Notes under the pieces: generated by a model
What the model was told of the DNA's origin: nothing
What the model saw: the letters and a program-made list of their open reading frames with translations, nothing else
The model's database searches: none
In this document: positions 53,519 through 61,028 of the stretch, piece after piece
How positions within the stretch are numbered: position 1 is the stretch's first letter
Layout of the letters: every line of letters starts with the position of its first letter
Program-made: the position numbers and the translations under genes
NCBI RefSeq assembly: GCF_001735715.1
Contig: NZ_CP017259.1
Location: 1,919,501-1,983,500 of the forward strand
DNA length: 64,000 bases
Direction of reading: 5' to 3'
Source: Formosa sp. Hel3_A1_48
GTDB lineage: Bacteria > Bacteroidota > Bacteroidia > Flavobacteriales > Flavobacteriaceae

Positions 53519-55091
53519 AATTCTCTAAATCAACGGCATTGTAAGCACCTATATCTGAAGGGGAAGGTCGAGAAATTTGTCTAATATCACTTCCTAGACT
53601 TCCCGCATTAGTTCCTTGACCTGCAGCAGGGGAGGTCAAAGGAATTTGTAATTTGTTTTGTTGAGGGTCAAGAAATTCAGGATCTAAGTTGAACAGCATA
53701 TTTTCATAAAAATCAGTATCGTTAAAGTTATAATACGGTCCAGTGAAATTGTTGTTCGGATCGTTAAATAGCAGTAAGCAATTTTTGAATTTAAAATTAA
53801 AATCAGCTTCTGGAATTTGATCCAACAGCAATTCTGGATTATCATTTCCATAAATAATGCAATTGGTAAAGTTTGCAGAATTTAGATTGTTAGGTATAAT
53901 ATTCTGATCTGAATCCGTTATAAAATTGTTTAGGAGTAGTGCAGGAAATTGCCTGAAGCTGTTACTCCAGTAGTTGGCGATAGTAGAGTGAGTGACATTG
54001 TAATTACCTCCATAGGTTGCTGCAAAGGAAGATTGCCCACTTTTATTAATGACCAAGTTTTCAGCTGTAATTGCTGTGGCTCGCCCTAAAACGCCAAAAT
54101 TACTTGAATTGTATATTTGTGAATTATTGATTTGAAGTTTAGATGAATCGTCTTGGTTACCGTCAACGAGAATACCAACGGTGCTGTTTTTGATAGTCGT
54201 GTAGTCAAATTTATTGTCTGTACTGCCACTAAATAACCATATGGTTTGCCACTGCCCAGGGACTTCTGAAAAACCAGGTTCTAGCCGGTCACCTTCAAAA
54301 ATAATTTCATTTTCCAAAAGTTCATCATCAGTACTCAACAGGCCATTGGCGTGTAAAGATGCATTGTTAGTAACCAAAAGACCGGAATTCGCATGAAAAT
54401 GCACACGAGCTCCAGCTGAAATGTTAAGTGTTTTGCCTTCATCTACGGCTGCATAACCATAAATAACATAGGGCTTTTCGTTAGTAAAATTCAACTCATC
54501 ATCTTCCAAAAATCGTCCTTGGATATTGGTTTCATCCGAAACTCCATCACCATCCACATCAAAACTGAGCGTTTCTATTACAGTTGAGCCATCAGGGTTG
54601 GTAAATTGCTGTGGGTATATAAAAACGGCATCTTTAACTAGTGTAACCAACTCTACGGTTTGCTTGTTGTTGAGTCCAAATTCAATAGCATCTGTATATA
54701 AAAATTGAGTGTCATCAGAAACCAATGATTGTATGTCGATTGTGGTTTCAATAAATATATACATGCTGTCTTTAGCTAATAATTCGACATCCGTAAATTC
54801 TTTTCCTGTGAGCGGAGTATCCCCAGTCATTCCATCTACATTTAGGCGATAATTGGAATTTTGTCCTTCTTGAAGCTTAATTTTCGGAATGGAAATATCA
54901 TTGTTAGAAGTGTTGTACACTTTTAGGGTGTAAGTGCTCGAGCCAATATTAGTAAATACAGTGTCTAAATAGACCGTATCTTTTGAGAATCTTAAGGCTC
55001 CCTCAGTGGGGGTGAAATCAAAATCTTTCCGACATGAACTCCATAAGAGTAAGAAACAAAAAGAGGCTAAAAAATAAAAATAACGCTTCAT
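53517..55091 (-). CDS. Lipoprotein with a right-handed parallel beta-helix
   Basis: A 524-residue outer-membrane-type lipoprotein. The ATG at 55091 gives the signal RYFYFLASFCFLLLWSSC with lipobox SSC; the longer frame upstream has no signal. The N-terminal part (about 20-150) looks like an immunoglobulin-like strand domain (DTVFTNIGSSTYTLKVYNTS). A calcium-loop-like DVDGDGVSDE follows near 185. Residues ~220-500 show repeated short strands with Asn ladders typical of parallel beta-helices. The end (GSLGSDIRQISRPSPSDIGA) matches choice-of-anchor/beta-helix proteins. The ligand is unknown, possibly a polysaccharide. Confidence 0.78.
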   Translation of the reverse strand: MKRYFYFLASFCFLLLWSSCRKDFDFTPTEGALRFSKDTVYLDTVFTNIGSSTYTLKVYNTSNNDISIPKIKLQEGQNSNYRLNVDGMTGDTPLTGKEFTDVELLAKDSMYIFIETTIDIQSLVSDDTQFLYTDAIEFGLNNKQTVELVTLVKDAVFIYPQQFTNPDGSTVIETLSFDVDGDGVSDETNIQGRFLEDDELNFTNEKPYVIYGYAAVDEGKTLNISAGARVHFHANSGLLVTNNASLHANGLLSTDDELLENEIIFEGDRLEPGFSEVPGQWQTIWLFSGSTDNKFDYTTIKNSTVGILVDGNQDDSSKLQINNSQIYNSSNFGVLGRATAITAENLVINKSGQSSFAATYGGNYNVTHSTIANYWSNSFRQFPALLLNNFITDSDQNIIPNNLNSANFTNCIIYGNDNPELLLDQIPEADFNFKFKNCLLLFNDPNNNFTGPYYNFNDTDFYENMLFNLDPEFLDPQQNKLQIPLTSPAAGQGTNAGSLGSDIRQISRPSPSDIGAYNAVDLEN

Positions 55092-55143
55092 AAAAGTTGA
55101 ACTGTTTTTGTAAAAATATAACTTTTCATGCAAATGTGAATAA

Positions 55144-55533
55144 TTAATCAAAAATGGTTAAGATATCATTTGGGATGCGTTTTGGGCGTTGTGTTTGGGG
55201 GTCAGTCATGCACCACTTTGTTTTGCTATTGACTAAAAGTTTTTGTGTATCAGCATTATAGATTTCTACGATGCGAATGCTTGTTACTCCAGCACATTCA
55301 GAAACATAAGTTTTAACACGTAAGGAATCGCCAACAAAAGCAGAAGCTTTGTAATCTATTTCATGCCGCAAAACAACCCAAACATTGGCTTGACGTTGTT
55401 CCTGGGTCGTAAGAGAAGTCCAGTGAGCACGAGCTATAGCCTGTATCCATTCTAGATAACGGATATTGTTTACGTGATTCAAATGATCGATATCTTGGGA
55501 TTCTACAACACGCGATTGTTCATAAACTTGCAT
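55144..55533 (-). CDS. Hotdog-fold acyl-CoA/acyl-ACP thioesterase
   Basis: A 129-residue 4HBT-type thioesterase. VESQDIDHLNHVNNIRYLEW carries the catalytic-region Asp and the usual HVNN motif. It continues with WVVLRHEIDYKASAFVGDSL and ends TKWCMTDPQTQRPKRIP. Length and motif are typical of YbgC/FatA-like hotdog proteins; the substrate chain is unknown. The ATG overlaps the stop of the glutaminyl cyclase gene by one base (TAATG), so the two are translationally coupled. Confidence 0.9.
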   Translation of the reverse strand: MQVYEQSRVVESQDIDHLNHVNNIRYLEWIQAIARAHWTSLTTQEQRQANVWVVLRHEIDYKASAFVGDSLRVKTYVSECAGVTSIRIVEIYNADTQKLLVNSKTKWCMTDPQTQRPKRIPNDILTIFD

Positions 55534-56570
55534 TAGTCTTGAGCTATTATACGCACCTCAAAGAGTTTATCCCAACGTTTTCCCGTAAGGAACAAGGTTT
55601 GTGTTTTGGGGTTATAGGCCATACCGTTCAATACGTCCAAGCCTGGGTGATTGGTGACTTTGTTTTTTAAATCTTTAAAATCGATAACGGCTTCAATAGC
55701 TCCATTTTTAGGATTGATAACCGCTACGCCATTTTTTTGGTATCGGTTGGCGTAAATCTTTCCGTCAACCCACTCGAGTTCGTTTAAATTGGTTAACTTT
55801 CCTTTATTGGTATATGCTTGAACAAAACGCTCTTCTTCTAATGTATTTGAATTTAAAATCCAGATGTTTTCTGATCCATCGGTTTTATACAGTTGTTGAC
55901 CATCATTACACAAGCCCCATCCTTCTTTGCTTTGCCCATAATTGAAACTTCCAATTGCTTCAAAATTATCAACATCATAAATCAGTCCGCGTCCTTCACG
56001 CCAAGTCAACTGGTATATTTTATCATTCAAAACTGTCAACCCTTCTCCAAAATAAGTAGGGGCTAAGTTGATGTTCCTTATCACTTTACCATTTTTGTAG
56101 TCTAAAGCTCTAAGTTTTGACTCGCCATATTGCCCCGTACTCTCGTACAGAATCCCATTGTAAAACTCTAATCCTTGTGTGTATGAATTAATATCGTGTG
56201 CGTAGGTGTTTACCAATTCGTAAGTATAGAGTTTTGGTTTTTTGTTATTGACAACAATAAGTTTTTGTAAAACTACTTCTTTGTCATCATCATAATACAC
56301 CAAAGCTTTAATCATTTTTTCTCCAAGGGCAACATCTTTTAAATCTTCCAAATTGGAGATGGGTGTGTTATTCATCATGAACTGCACAGAATCAACTTTA
56401 ATCGCATTGAGGTTTTTTAAGCTCAATTTAAGTACTTCAGCATTGCTAATAATGTTCTTTTTTGCATTGGTTTGAATCACGAAATTTGATTTAACAGCTT
56501 TGGACGTATTTCCGCATCCAAAAGCAATTATTCCAATAGTTATGATTCTCAATACTTTAGAAAAATTCAT
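55533..56570 (-). CDS. Glutaminyl-peptide cyclotransferase (beta-propeller type), lipoprotein
   Basis: Converts N-terminal Gln to pyroglutamate on exported proteins. It has 345 residues. The signal IITIGIIAFGCGN has a lipobox ending in Cys19. After a ~90-residue N-terminal domain, the five-bladed propeller of glutamine cyclotransferases follows: NTYAHDINSYTQGLEFYNG, LYESTGQYGESKLRALDYKN, YFGEGLTVLNDKIYQLTWRE, LYKTDGSENIWILN and NELEWVDGKIYANRY. The ending HPGLDVLNGMAYNPKTQTLF is the typical last blade. It is coupled to the downstream thioesterase by a one-base overlap. Confidence 0.94.
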   Translation of the reverse strand: MNFSKVLRIITIGIIAFGCGNTSKAVKSNFVIQTNAKKNIISNAEVLKLSLKNLNAIKVDSVQFMMNNTPISNLEDLKDVALGEKMIKALVYYDDDKEVVLQKLIVVNNKKPKLYTYELVNTYAHDINSYTQGLEFYNGILYESTGQYGESKLRALDYKNGKVIRNINLAPTYFGEGLTVLNDKIYQLTWREGRGLIYDVDNFEAIGSFNYGQSKEGWGLCNDGQQLYKTDGSENIWILNSNTLEEERFVQAYTNKGKLTNLNELEWVDGKIYANRYQKNGVAVINPKNGAIEAVIDFKDLKNKVTNHPGLDVLNGMAYNPKTQTLFLTGKRWDKLFEVRIIAQD

Positions 56571-56645
56571 GGACCTGTTTATTTTCTGGCAATTTATTTA
56601 TTTATCTTCACTAAAAAAAATGATTAAAAGAATATTAAAACATTG

Positions 56646-56653
56646 TATCTTTG
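56646..56653 (+). promoter_or_regulatory. -7 box of the SRP RNA promoter
   Basis: TATCTTTG (exact TAnnTTTG), ending 2 bases before the terminal stem of the SRP RNA. Confidence 0.6.
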
Positions 56654-56655
56654 CC

Positions 56656-56758
56656 AAAGGCAAGTCCTACACAACCAGCTCCTGTTGAATCCTCCAGGGC
56701 GGGAACGCAGCAAAGGTATACGGTCGTAGCGGTGTGATGTAGATCGCTTGCCTTTTTT
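56656..56758 (+). ncRNA. ffs: Signal recognition particle RNA (small 4.5S type)
   Basis: About 100 nt. The ends pair (AAAGGCAAG at 56656-56664 with CTTGCCTTT at 56747-56755). The tip carries the conserved Ffh-binding region CCAGGGCGGGAACGCAGCA at 56694-56712, with its GGAA-type tetraloop neighbourhood. The T run after the terminal helix is the terminator. It guides SRP-dependent co-translational targeting. It sits between the divergent glutaminyl cyclase and the SDR gene. Confidence 0.92.
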
Positions 56759-56815
56759 TGTGTCTTTAAGTTTCCTAAATCTTTATATCTTTAACCTTCA
56801 ATTTACGACTGTACT

Positions 56816-57619
56816 ATGTCAAAGACAATACTCATCACAGGGGGTTCTTCAGGGATTGGGAAATCTATGGGTGAATTTCTTACCCAAAAAGGGTTTAAGG
56901 TTTATGGCACGAGCCGATTTCCCGAAAAATACACCAACTCCATATTTCCTATTCTAAAATTGGACGTCACCAAGCCTGATTCCATTCGTGCTTGTGTGGA
57001 AACATTGTTGAGTAAAACCAAAGCCATTGATGTTTTGATCAACAACGCAGGGGTAGGAATTACTGGTCCATTAGAAGAAATTCCTATGGCTGAAATGAAA
57101 AACAATTTTGAAACAAATTTCTTTGGTCCCATTGGCATGATCAATGCGGTGTTGCCAAGTATGCGGGCACAAAAATCTGGACTCATCATCAACATCACAT
57201 CTATTGCTGGATATATGGGACTTCCATTTCGAGGGGTGTACAGTGCAAGTAAAGGTGCTTTAGAGCTCATTACAGAAGCCTACCGCATGGAATTAAAACC
57301 TTTTGGGATAAACATGACCAATATAGCACCAGGCGATTTTTCGACCAATATTGCCGCTGGACGCTATCATGCGCCATTGAAAGACAATTCTGCTTACCAA
57401 AAAACCTATGGCGCTACATTAGAGTTACTCGATGATCATGTAGATGACGGAGAAGATCCACAAATCCTAGCCAAAGTAGTGTACCGGATAATGCAAACAA
57501 AGCATCCTAAAATTCATTATAAAGTTGGTGCGTTTTTACAAAAATTCTCAATTGTTCTGAAACGTTTATTGCCAGACCATTGGTACGAACGCATTTTGAT
57601 GTCGTTTTATAAGCTCTAA
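56816..57619 (+). CDS. SDR-family oxidoreductase
   Basis: A 267-residue classical short-chain dehydrogenase. The coenzyme motif is ILITGGSSGIGKSMGEFL at residues 5-22, NNAGVG near 80, the catalytic Ser in INITSIAGYMGLP and the Tyr-x3-Lys in YSASKGALELITEAY. The C-terminal ~60 residues are basic and hydrophobic (LQKFSIVLKRLLPDHWYERI), as in members attached to membranes or acting on lipids. The substrate is unknown. It has its own near-consensus promoter box (TATCTTTA) just upstream. Confidence 0.9.
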   Translation: MSKTILITGGSSGIGKSMGEFLTQKGFKVYGTSRFPEKYTNSIFPILKLDVTKPDSIRACVETLLSKTKAIDVLINNAGVGITGPLEEIPMAEMKNNFETNFFGPIGMINAVLPSMRAQKSGLIINITSIAGYMGLPFRGVYSASKGALELITEAYRMELKPFGINMTNIAPGDFSTNIAAGRYHAPLKDNSAYQKTYGATLELLDDHVDDGEDPQILAKVVYRIMQTKHPKIHYKVGAFLQKFSIVLKRLLPDHWYERILMSFYKL

Positions 57620-57725
57620 TGTTCAAAACTATTTGCAGTTGTTGATATATTTTTTACTTTAACATTTGCTTAAGTACACTAAAATTCTATTTTTACAACC
57701 TAACTAAAAAAACAGCACAAACCTC

Positions 57726-58379
57726 ATGAAATTTTTTATCGACACTGCAAACTTAGATCAAATTAAAGACGCACAAGACCTTGGAGTTTTGGATGGCGTA
57801 ACCACCAATCCGTCTTTGATGGCAAAAGAAGGTATTACTGGTGCCGATAATATTTTGAACCATTACAAAGCCATTTGCGCTATTGTAGATGGTGATGTTT
57901 CTGCGGAAGTAATTGCCACCGATTTTGAGGGAATGGTAAGAGAAGGGGAGGCCCTTGCTGCGCTGAATCCACAGATTGTTGTAAAACTCCCCATGATCAA
58001 AGCAGGGGTAAAGGCCTGTAAGTATTTTAGTGATAAAGGCATTAAAACCAACGTAACTTTGGTCTTCTCTGTTGGACAAGCGATTTTGGCCGCAAAAGCA
58101 GGGGCAACCTACGTTTCCCCTTTTATTGGACGTTTGGATGATATCTCTACCGATGGTCTTAATCTTATTGCTGAAATACGTCATATTTATGATAACTACG
58201 GCTTTACGACCGAAATTTTGGCCGCTTCTGTTCGCCATACCATGCATGTCATTGACTGTGCCAAAATAGGCGCCGATGTAATGACAGGACCACTGAGTTC
58301 TATTGAAGGACTATTAAAACACCCACTGACCGATATTGGTTTAGCTAAGTTTTTGGCGGATTATAAAAAAGGGAATTAG
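57726..58379 (+). CDS. Fructose-6-phosphate aldolase / small transaldolase
   Basis: A 217-residue class I aldolase of the FSA/TalC family. The N-terminus [20 protein letters not shown] and [13 protein letters not shown] are diagnostic. The Schiff-base lysine is Lys87 in [16 protein letters not shown]-type [32 protein letters not shown] and [19 protein letters not shown] complete the set. Such short enzymes act either as fructose-6-P aldolases or as transaldolases; sequence alone does not decide. It is the last backbone gene before the accessory island. Confidence 0.93.
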   Translation: MKFFIDTANLDQIKDAQDLGVLDGVTTNPSLMAKEGITGADNILNHYKAICAIVDGDVSAEVIATDFEGMVREGEALAALNPQIVVKLPMIKAGVKACKYFSDKGIKTNVTLVFSVGQAILAAKAGATYVSPFIGRLDDISTDGLNLIAEIRHIYDNYGFTTEILAASVRHTMHVIDCAKIGADVMTGPLSSIEGLLKHPLTDIGLAKFLADYKKGN

Positions 58380-58454
58380 GATTCTTGCATGGAACGGTCT
58401 TGTATATGAAAAGTAGAGGAGTAAAACACTATCATTTTCAGTTTAACAATATAG

Positions 58455-58503
58455 ATAGCAGAAAAGCACAAACTTTGTAGTTTGCACTTTACTGCTATTT
58501 TTT
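58455..58503. terminator. Imperfect hairpin after the aldolase gene
   Basis: Arms at 58455-58474 and 58479-58498 (outer ATAGCAG/CTGCTAT, inner CAAACT/AGTTTG) with three mismatches and a 4-base loop, then a T run. It is a probable terminator of the aldolase gene and could also act on the convergent small membrane-protein gene. It may alternatively be the central hairpin of the left recombination-like site. Confidence 0.6.
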
Positions 58504-58521
58504 ATATACCGTGTTATGGGC
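58503..58521. repeat. Left boundary site of a cassette-like element
   Basis: TATATACCGTG followed by TTATGGGC. The last eight bases are the exact reverse complement of GCCCATAA at 59850-59857. The TATATA-CCG-GTG-TT order is shared with the right site. The stop codon of the small membrane protein lies within it. Confidence 0.55.
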
Positions 58522-58729
58522 TTTTTTTAAATAAACTAACTATTAAATCTATTAAATCTTTTGCTCCTTTTTTCCTCTGTTTTCTCCAAAAGAAAAATTC
58601 TACAACTAATCCAGAAAAAACACCAATTAATAAAAGTTCTATAAAACTTTTCATATCATTTGCAAAAAAATAAACAATGCTTATAATAATAAGTACGATT
58701 AAAAATGTTATTGCTTTTGTTATATTCAT
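58514..58729 (-). CDS. Small two-helix membrane protein of unknown function
   Basis: A 71-residue protein with two hydrophobic helices (AITFLIVLIIISIVYFF; SFIELLLIGVFSGLVVEFFF) and a basic cytoplasmic-type tail (WRKQRKKGAKDL). The ATG at 58729 overlaps the stop of the upstream lipoprotein gene (TAATG), so the two are translated together. Its own stop lies inside the left boundary repeat. No family is recognised. Given the partner, an immunity or anchoring role is conceivable, but this is speculation. Confidence 0.65.
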   Translation of the reverse strand: MNITKAITFLIVLIIISIVYFFANDMKSFIELLLIGVFSGLVVEFFFWRKQRKKGAKDLIDLIVSLFKKSP

Positions 58730-59676
58730 TACCAAAGTTTTGAAATCCATTTACCTAGTCTACCTATAACTCCAGTTGAAGCAACTACAGCCCCTATAAG
58801 TGCACCTTCTCCAGCTCCTTTCCATGAGCCGCTCTTTATTCCTCCTATTGCACCTCCAACTACTGCTCCAGCTATATCGTTAGCTATAATTGGAGCAATA
58901 AGTACTTTTTGACTTCTGCCGTTTACATTTTCTCTGGAAAAGACCTCATTTTCTTCCCAAAAGTCAAGAGAAGCTCTTCCTATTGCTATAGTTTGAGCTG
59001 TTAATCTTCCTGCTTTAGAATTTTCAGTATACTTCATGTTTGACCATCTTTTTTCCATCATATCTAGTTGATTTCTTAACTCATCAGCTCCAACAATACC
59101 TGAAAAATTTTTCTTTATTAACTCGCCTAAAGAAATTAATTCTTTATATTCAAAATCATCAATAACTCCATTATTTTTAGCTTCGAATAATAGGTTATTG
59201 TAGGCACCTTCGTTTTCAGTTTTTTTTAATTGAACTCTATTACTTGTAGCAGAAAAATCAAAATAACTTGAGTAAGTAACTAGATCTTTTTCTGTCATTC
59301 TTTTTGAAAGAGCTTCTTTGTCTTTAAATAAGTATTGCTCAAATCCTTTAGAGATTACAAAATATTTTGAGGCATTAAAAATGTTTGTCGATTGAGAATT
59401 ATTTTCTTTAAAGTAATCAACATTTTTTGCATAATCTGTATTAAAATCATTTATTGAATTTATAGCTTTAGAAAGAGATTTTTCTTCACTTTCTATTTTA
59501 AACTTTTTATTAGTATTGTCTAAAAAAGCATTATGGATTTCCCCTAATTCTTTAAATTGTGAAATCTGTAATAGTTTATCCTCCTTTATACTTTGGTCAT
59601 CATTATTGCAATTTGTAAACAAAAGTAAACTGATTATGAGTGTAACTAAAATTGGAATTTGTTTTAAATTTTTCAT
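58729..59676 (-). CDS. Lipoprotein with C-terminal glycine-zipper segment, function unknown
   Basis: A 315-residue protein. The ATG at 59676 gives a lipoprotein signal (PILVTLIISLLLFTNCNND, lipobox TNC). Residues ~25-250 are charged, helical and Lys/Glu/Asn-rich with no known motif. Residues ~265-315 form a small-residue membrane-type segment (DIAGAVVGGAIGGIKSG, GAGEGALIGAVVASTG) and a cationic amphipathic end GRLGKWISKLW. This resembles glycine zippers of class II bacteriocins and pore-forming or tape-like proteins. It forms a coupled pair with the 71-residue membrane protein. The function is unknown. Confidence 0.68.
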   Translation of the reverse strand: MKNLKQIPILVTLIISLLLFTNCNNDDQSIKEDKLLQISQFKELGEIHNAFLDNTNKKFKIESEEKSLSKAINSINDFNTDYAKNVDYFKENNSQSTNIFNASKYFVISKGFEQYLFKDKEALSKRMTEKDLVTYSSYFDFSATSNRVQLKKTENEGAYNNLLFEAKNNGVIDDFEYKELISLGELIKKNFSGIVGADELRNQLDMMEKRWSNMKYTENSKAGRLTAQTIAIGRASLDFWEENEVFSRENVNGRSQKVLIAPIIANDIAGAVVGGAIGGIKSGSWKGAGEGALIGAVVASTGVIGRLGKWISKLW

Positions 59677-59849
59677 TTTATTTTGTTTTAATATTTCACG
59701 CATTCAATTTTTTAAAGAGTATTGAACATTTGCAATTTTGCCTTCTTTTTCAAGAAACTCCGTTTATGAACAATTCAAGATTTTAACTCTTTTACTTTTT
59801 TCTTCCAAGCAGAGTTTTTCTCGGATATGATTGAACGTCGGTTTTATTT

Positions 59850-59881
59850 GCCCATAACTTGTATATATCCGCAGTGTTGCG
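59850..59881. repeat. Right boundary site of the cassette-like element
   Basis: GCCCATAAC (59850-59858), then a stretch containing TATATATCCG, then CAGTG/TTGCG (59872-59881). GCCCATAA is complementary to TTATGGGC at the left end. TATATA..CCG..GTG/TT repeats the left site in direct orientation. Confidence 0.55.
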
Positions 59882-59898
59882 TTTATTTTTTTTATATA

Positions 59899-60108
59899 TT
59901 ATTTGTTTTTATTTGTTTTAATGTGTTGTTTTTCAGCCTGTTGATTTTCAATAATTACATCTAATGGTCTTTTTGTTTTTGCAAGAGTTAATATCCATTC
60001 TTTAACAACACAAACAATTTGCAAGACAGCAAACAAACAGAACAGAGCGTCGAAACGGAAGTCTGTTTTAAGGATACTTTTATCGTACGAAAAGGTGTGA
60101 TATATAGG
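59899..60108 (-). pseudogene. Start-less open frame, possible gene relic
   Basis: A 70-codon minus-strand frame bounded by stops and lacking any ATG/GTG/TTG start at its upstream end. It reads through a hydrophobic core (FDALFCLFAVLQIVCVV) into a charged tail (KEWILTLAKTKRPLDVIIEN) and ends in a Lys/Asn/Gln-rich stretch. The amino-acid pattern looks coding, like the C-terminal end of a small membrane protein. It may be debris of a second cassette between 59877 and about 60130. Confidence that it was ever a gene is modest. Confidence 0.35.
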
Positions 60109-60209
60109 TTATCCCTGTTACAAGCGTAACATATTTGGGTTGGAGCGTACACAAATATATATAAAATATTATATATAAATAAAGAAAATCTATTTTATTA
60201 GAAGTTAAA

Positions 60210-60239
60210 TTGAAAATTATAGAGGATTACCTATCTTTG
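60210..60239 (+). promoter_or_regulatory. fabG promoter
   Basis: TTG at 60210-60212, a 19-base spacer and TATCTTTG at 60232-60239. This matches the Bacteroidota -33/-7 consensus, 27 bases before the fabG ATG. Confidence 0.7.
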
Positions 60240-60266
60240 CCCATATAAAAAACCAACACAAAGTAC

Positions 60267-61013
60267 ATGAAATTATTAGAAGGAAAAACCGCAATTATCA
60301 CAGGAGCTAGTAGAGGCATAGGGAAGGGTATTGCTACTGTTTTTGCACAACAAGGCGCTAATGTGGCGTTTACCTACAGTTCCTCTTCAGAGGCTGCTGA
60401 AGCTCTCGAGAAAGAGCTTTCAGGCTTAGGTGTGAAAGTGAAGGCATACAAAAGCAATGCTGCTGATTTTGAAGCCGCACAGCAACTCGCTACTGATGTT
60501 CTAAACGATTTTGGGCAAATTGATATTTTAGTCAACAATGCAGGCATCACTAAAGACAACCTCTTGATGCGTATGGGCGAAGAGGATTTTGATAAGGTCA
60601 TTGAAGTGAACCTAAAATCGGTATTCAATATGACCAAGGCTGTACAACGTACTATGCTGAAACAACGCAAAGGATCCATCATCAATATGAGTTCTGTTGT
60701 GGGGGTGAAAGGGAATGCTGGACAAACCAACTATGCAGCTTCTAAAGCTGGAATTATAGGATTTTCTAAATCTGTTGCACTAGAATTGGGCTCACGAAAC
60801 ATCCGCAGCAATGTAATCGCACCAGGATTCATTGAAACTGAAATGACCGCCAAGCTCGACGAAGCTACCGTAGCGCAATGGCGCGCAGGGATTCCACTAA
60901 AACGTGGAGGATCACCAGATGATATTGCCAATGCATGTGTCTTTTTGGCAAGTGATCTGTCTGCCTATATTACTGGACAAACGCTAAATGTTGACGGCGG
61001 TATGCTCACATAA
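60267..61013 (+). CDS. fabG: 3-oxoacyl-[acyl-carrier-protein] reductase
   Basis: NADPH-dependent reductase of the fatty-acid elongation cycle. It has 248 residues, the standard FabG length. AIITGASRGIGKGIA is at 9-23, VNNAGITKDNLLMRM near 88, the catalytic Ser in INMSSVVGVKGNAGQTNYAA and Tyr-x3-Lys in YAASKAGIIGFSKS. SNVIAPGFIETEMTAKLDE and the C-terminal ITGQTLNVDGGM are also standard. It is the first gene of a plus-strand set after the island. Confidence 0.97.
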   Translation: MKLLEGKTAIITGASRGIGKGIATVFAQQGANVAFTYSSSSEAAEALEKELSGLGVKVKAYKSNAADFEAAQQLATDVLNDFGQIDILVNNAGITKDNLLMRMGEEDFDKVIEVNLKSVFNMTKAVQRTMLKQRKGSIINMSSVVGVKGNAGQTNYAASKAGIIGFSKSVALELGSRNIRSNVIAPGFIETEMTAKLDEATVAQWRAGIPLKRGGSPDDIANACVFLASDLSAYITGQTLNVDGGMLT

Positions 61014-61028
61014 AATCCTGCAGTTGCT

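Larger units (their letters stand above)
58514..59876. mobile_element. Integron-cassette-like insertion (1,363 bp), no integrase seen
   Basis: A two-gene, AT-rich block in an otherwise conserved backbone between the aldolase gene and fabG. If excised between G58513/T58514 and G59876/T59877, its ends would join to give GCCCATAAC, an 18-base middle and TTATGGGC. That is a short palindromic site with a G/TT crossover, the logic of integron gene cassettes. The classical RYYYAAC/GTTRRRY core is not matched exactly. The genes run on the minus strand. Cassette identity is inference. Confidence 0.5.
59677..60266. other. 590-bp gap between the island lipoprotein and fabG
   Basis: The left part (59677-59849) is the upstream region of the lipoprotein gene, with no exact TAnnTTTG box. 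At 59850-59881 lies the right boundary site. At 59899-60108 there is an open frame without a start codon. At 60117-60130 a small palindrome GTTAC-AAGC-GTAAC is present. A T/A-rich stretch and the fabG promoter (60210-60239) finish the gap. Confidence 0.6.
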
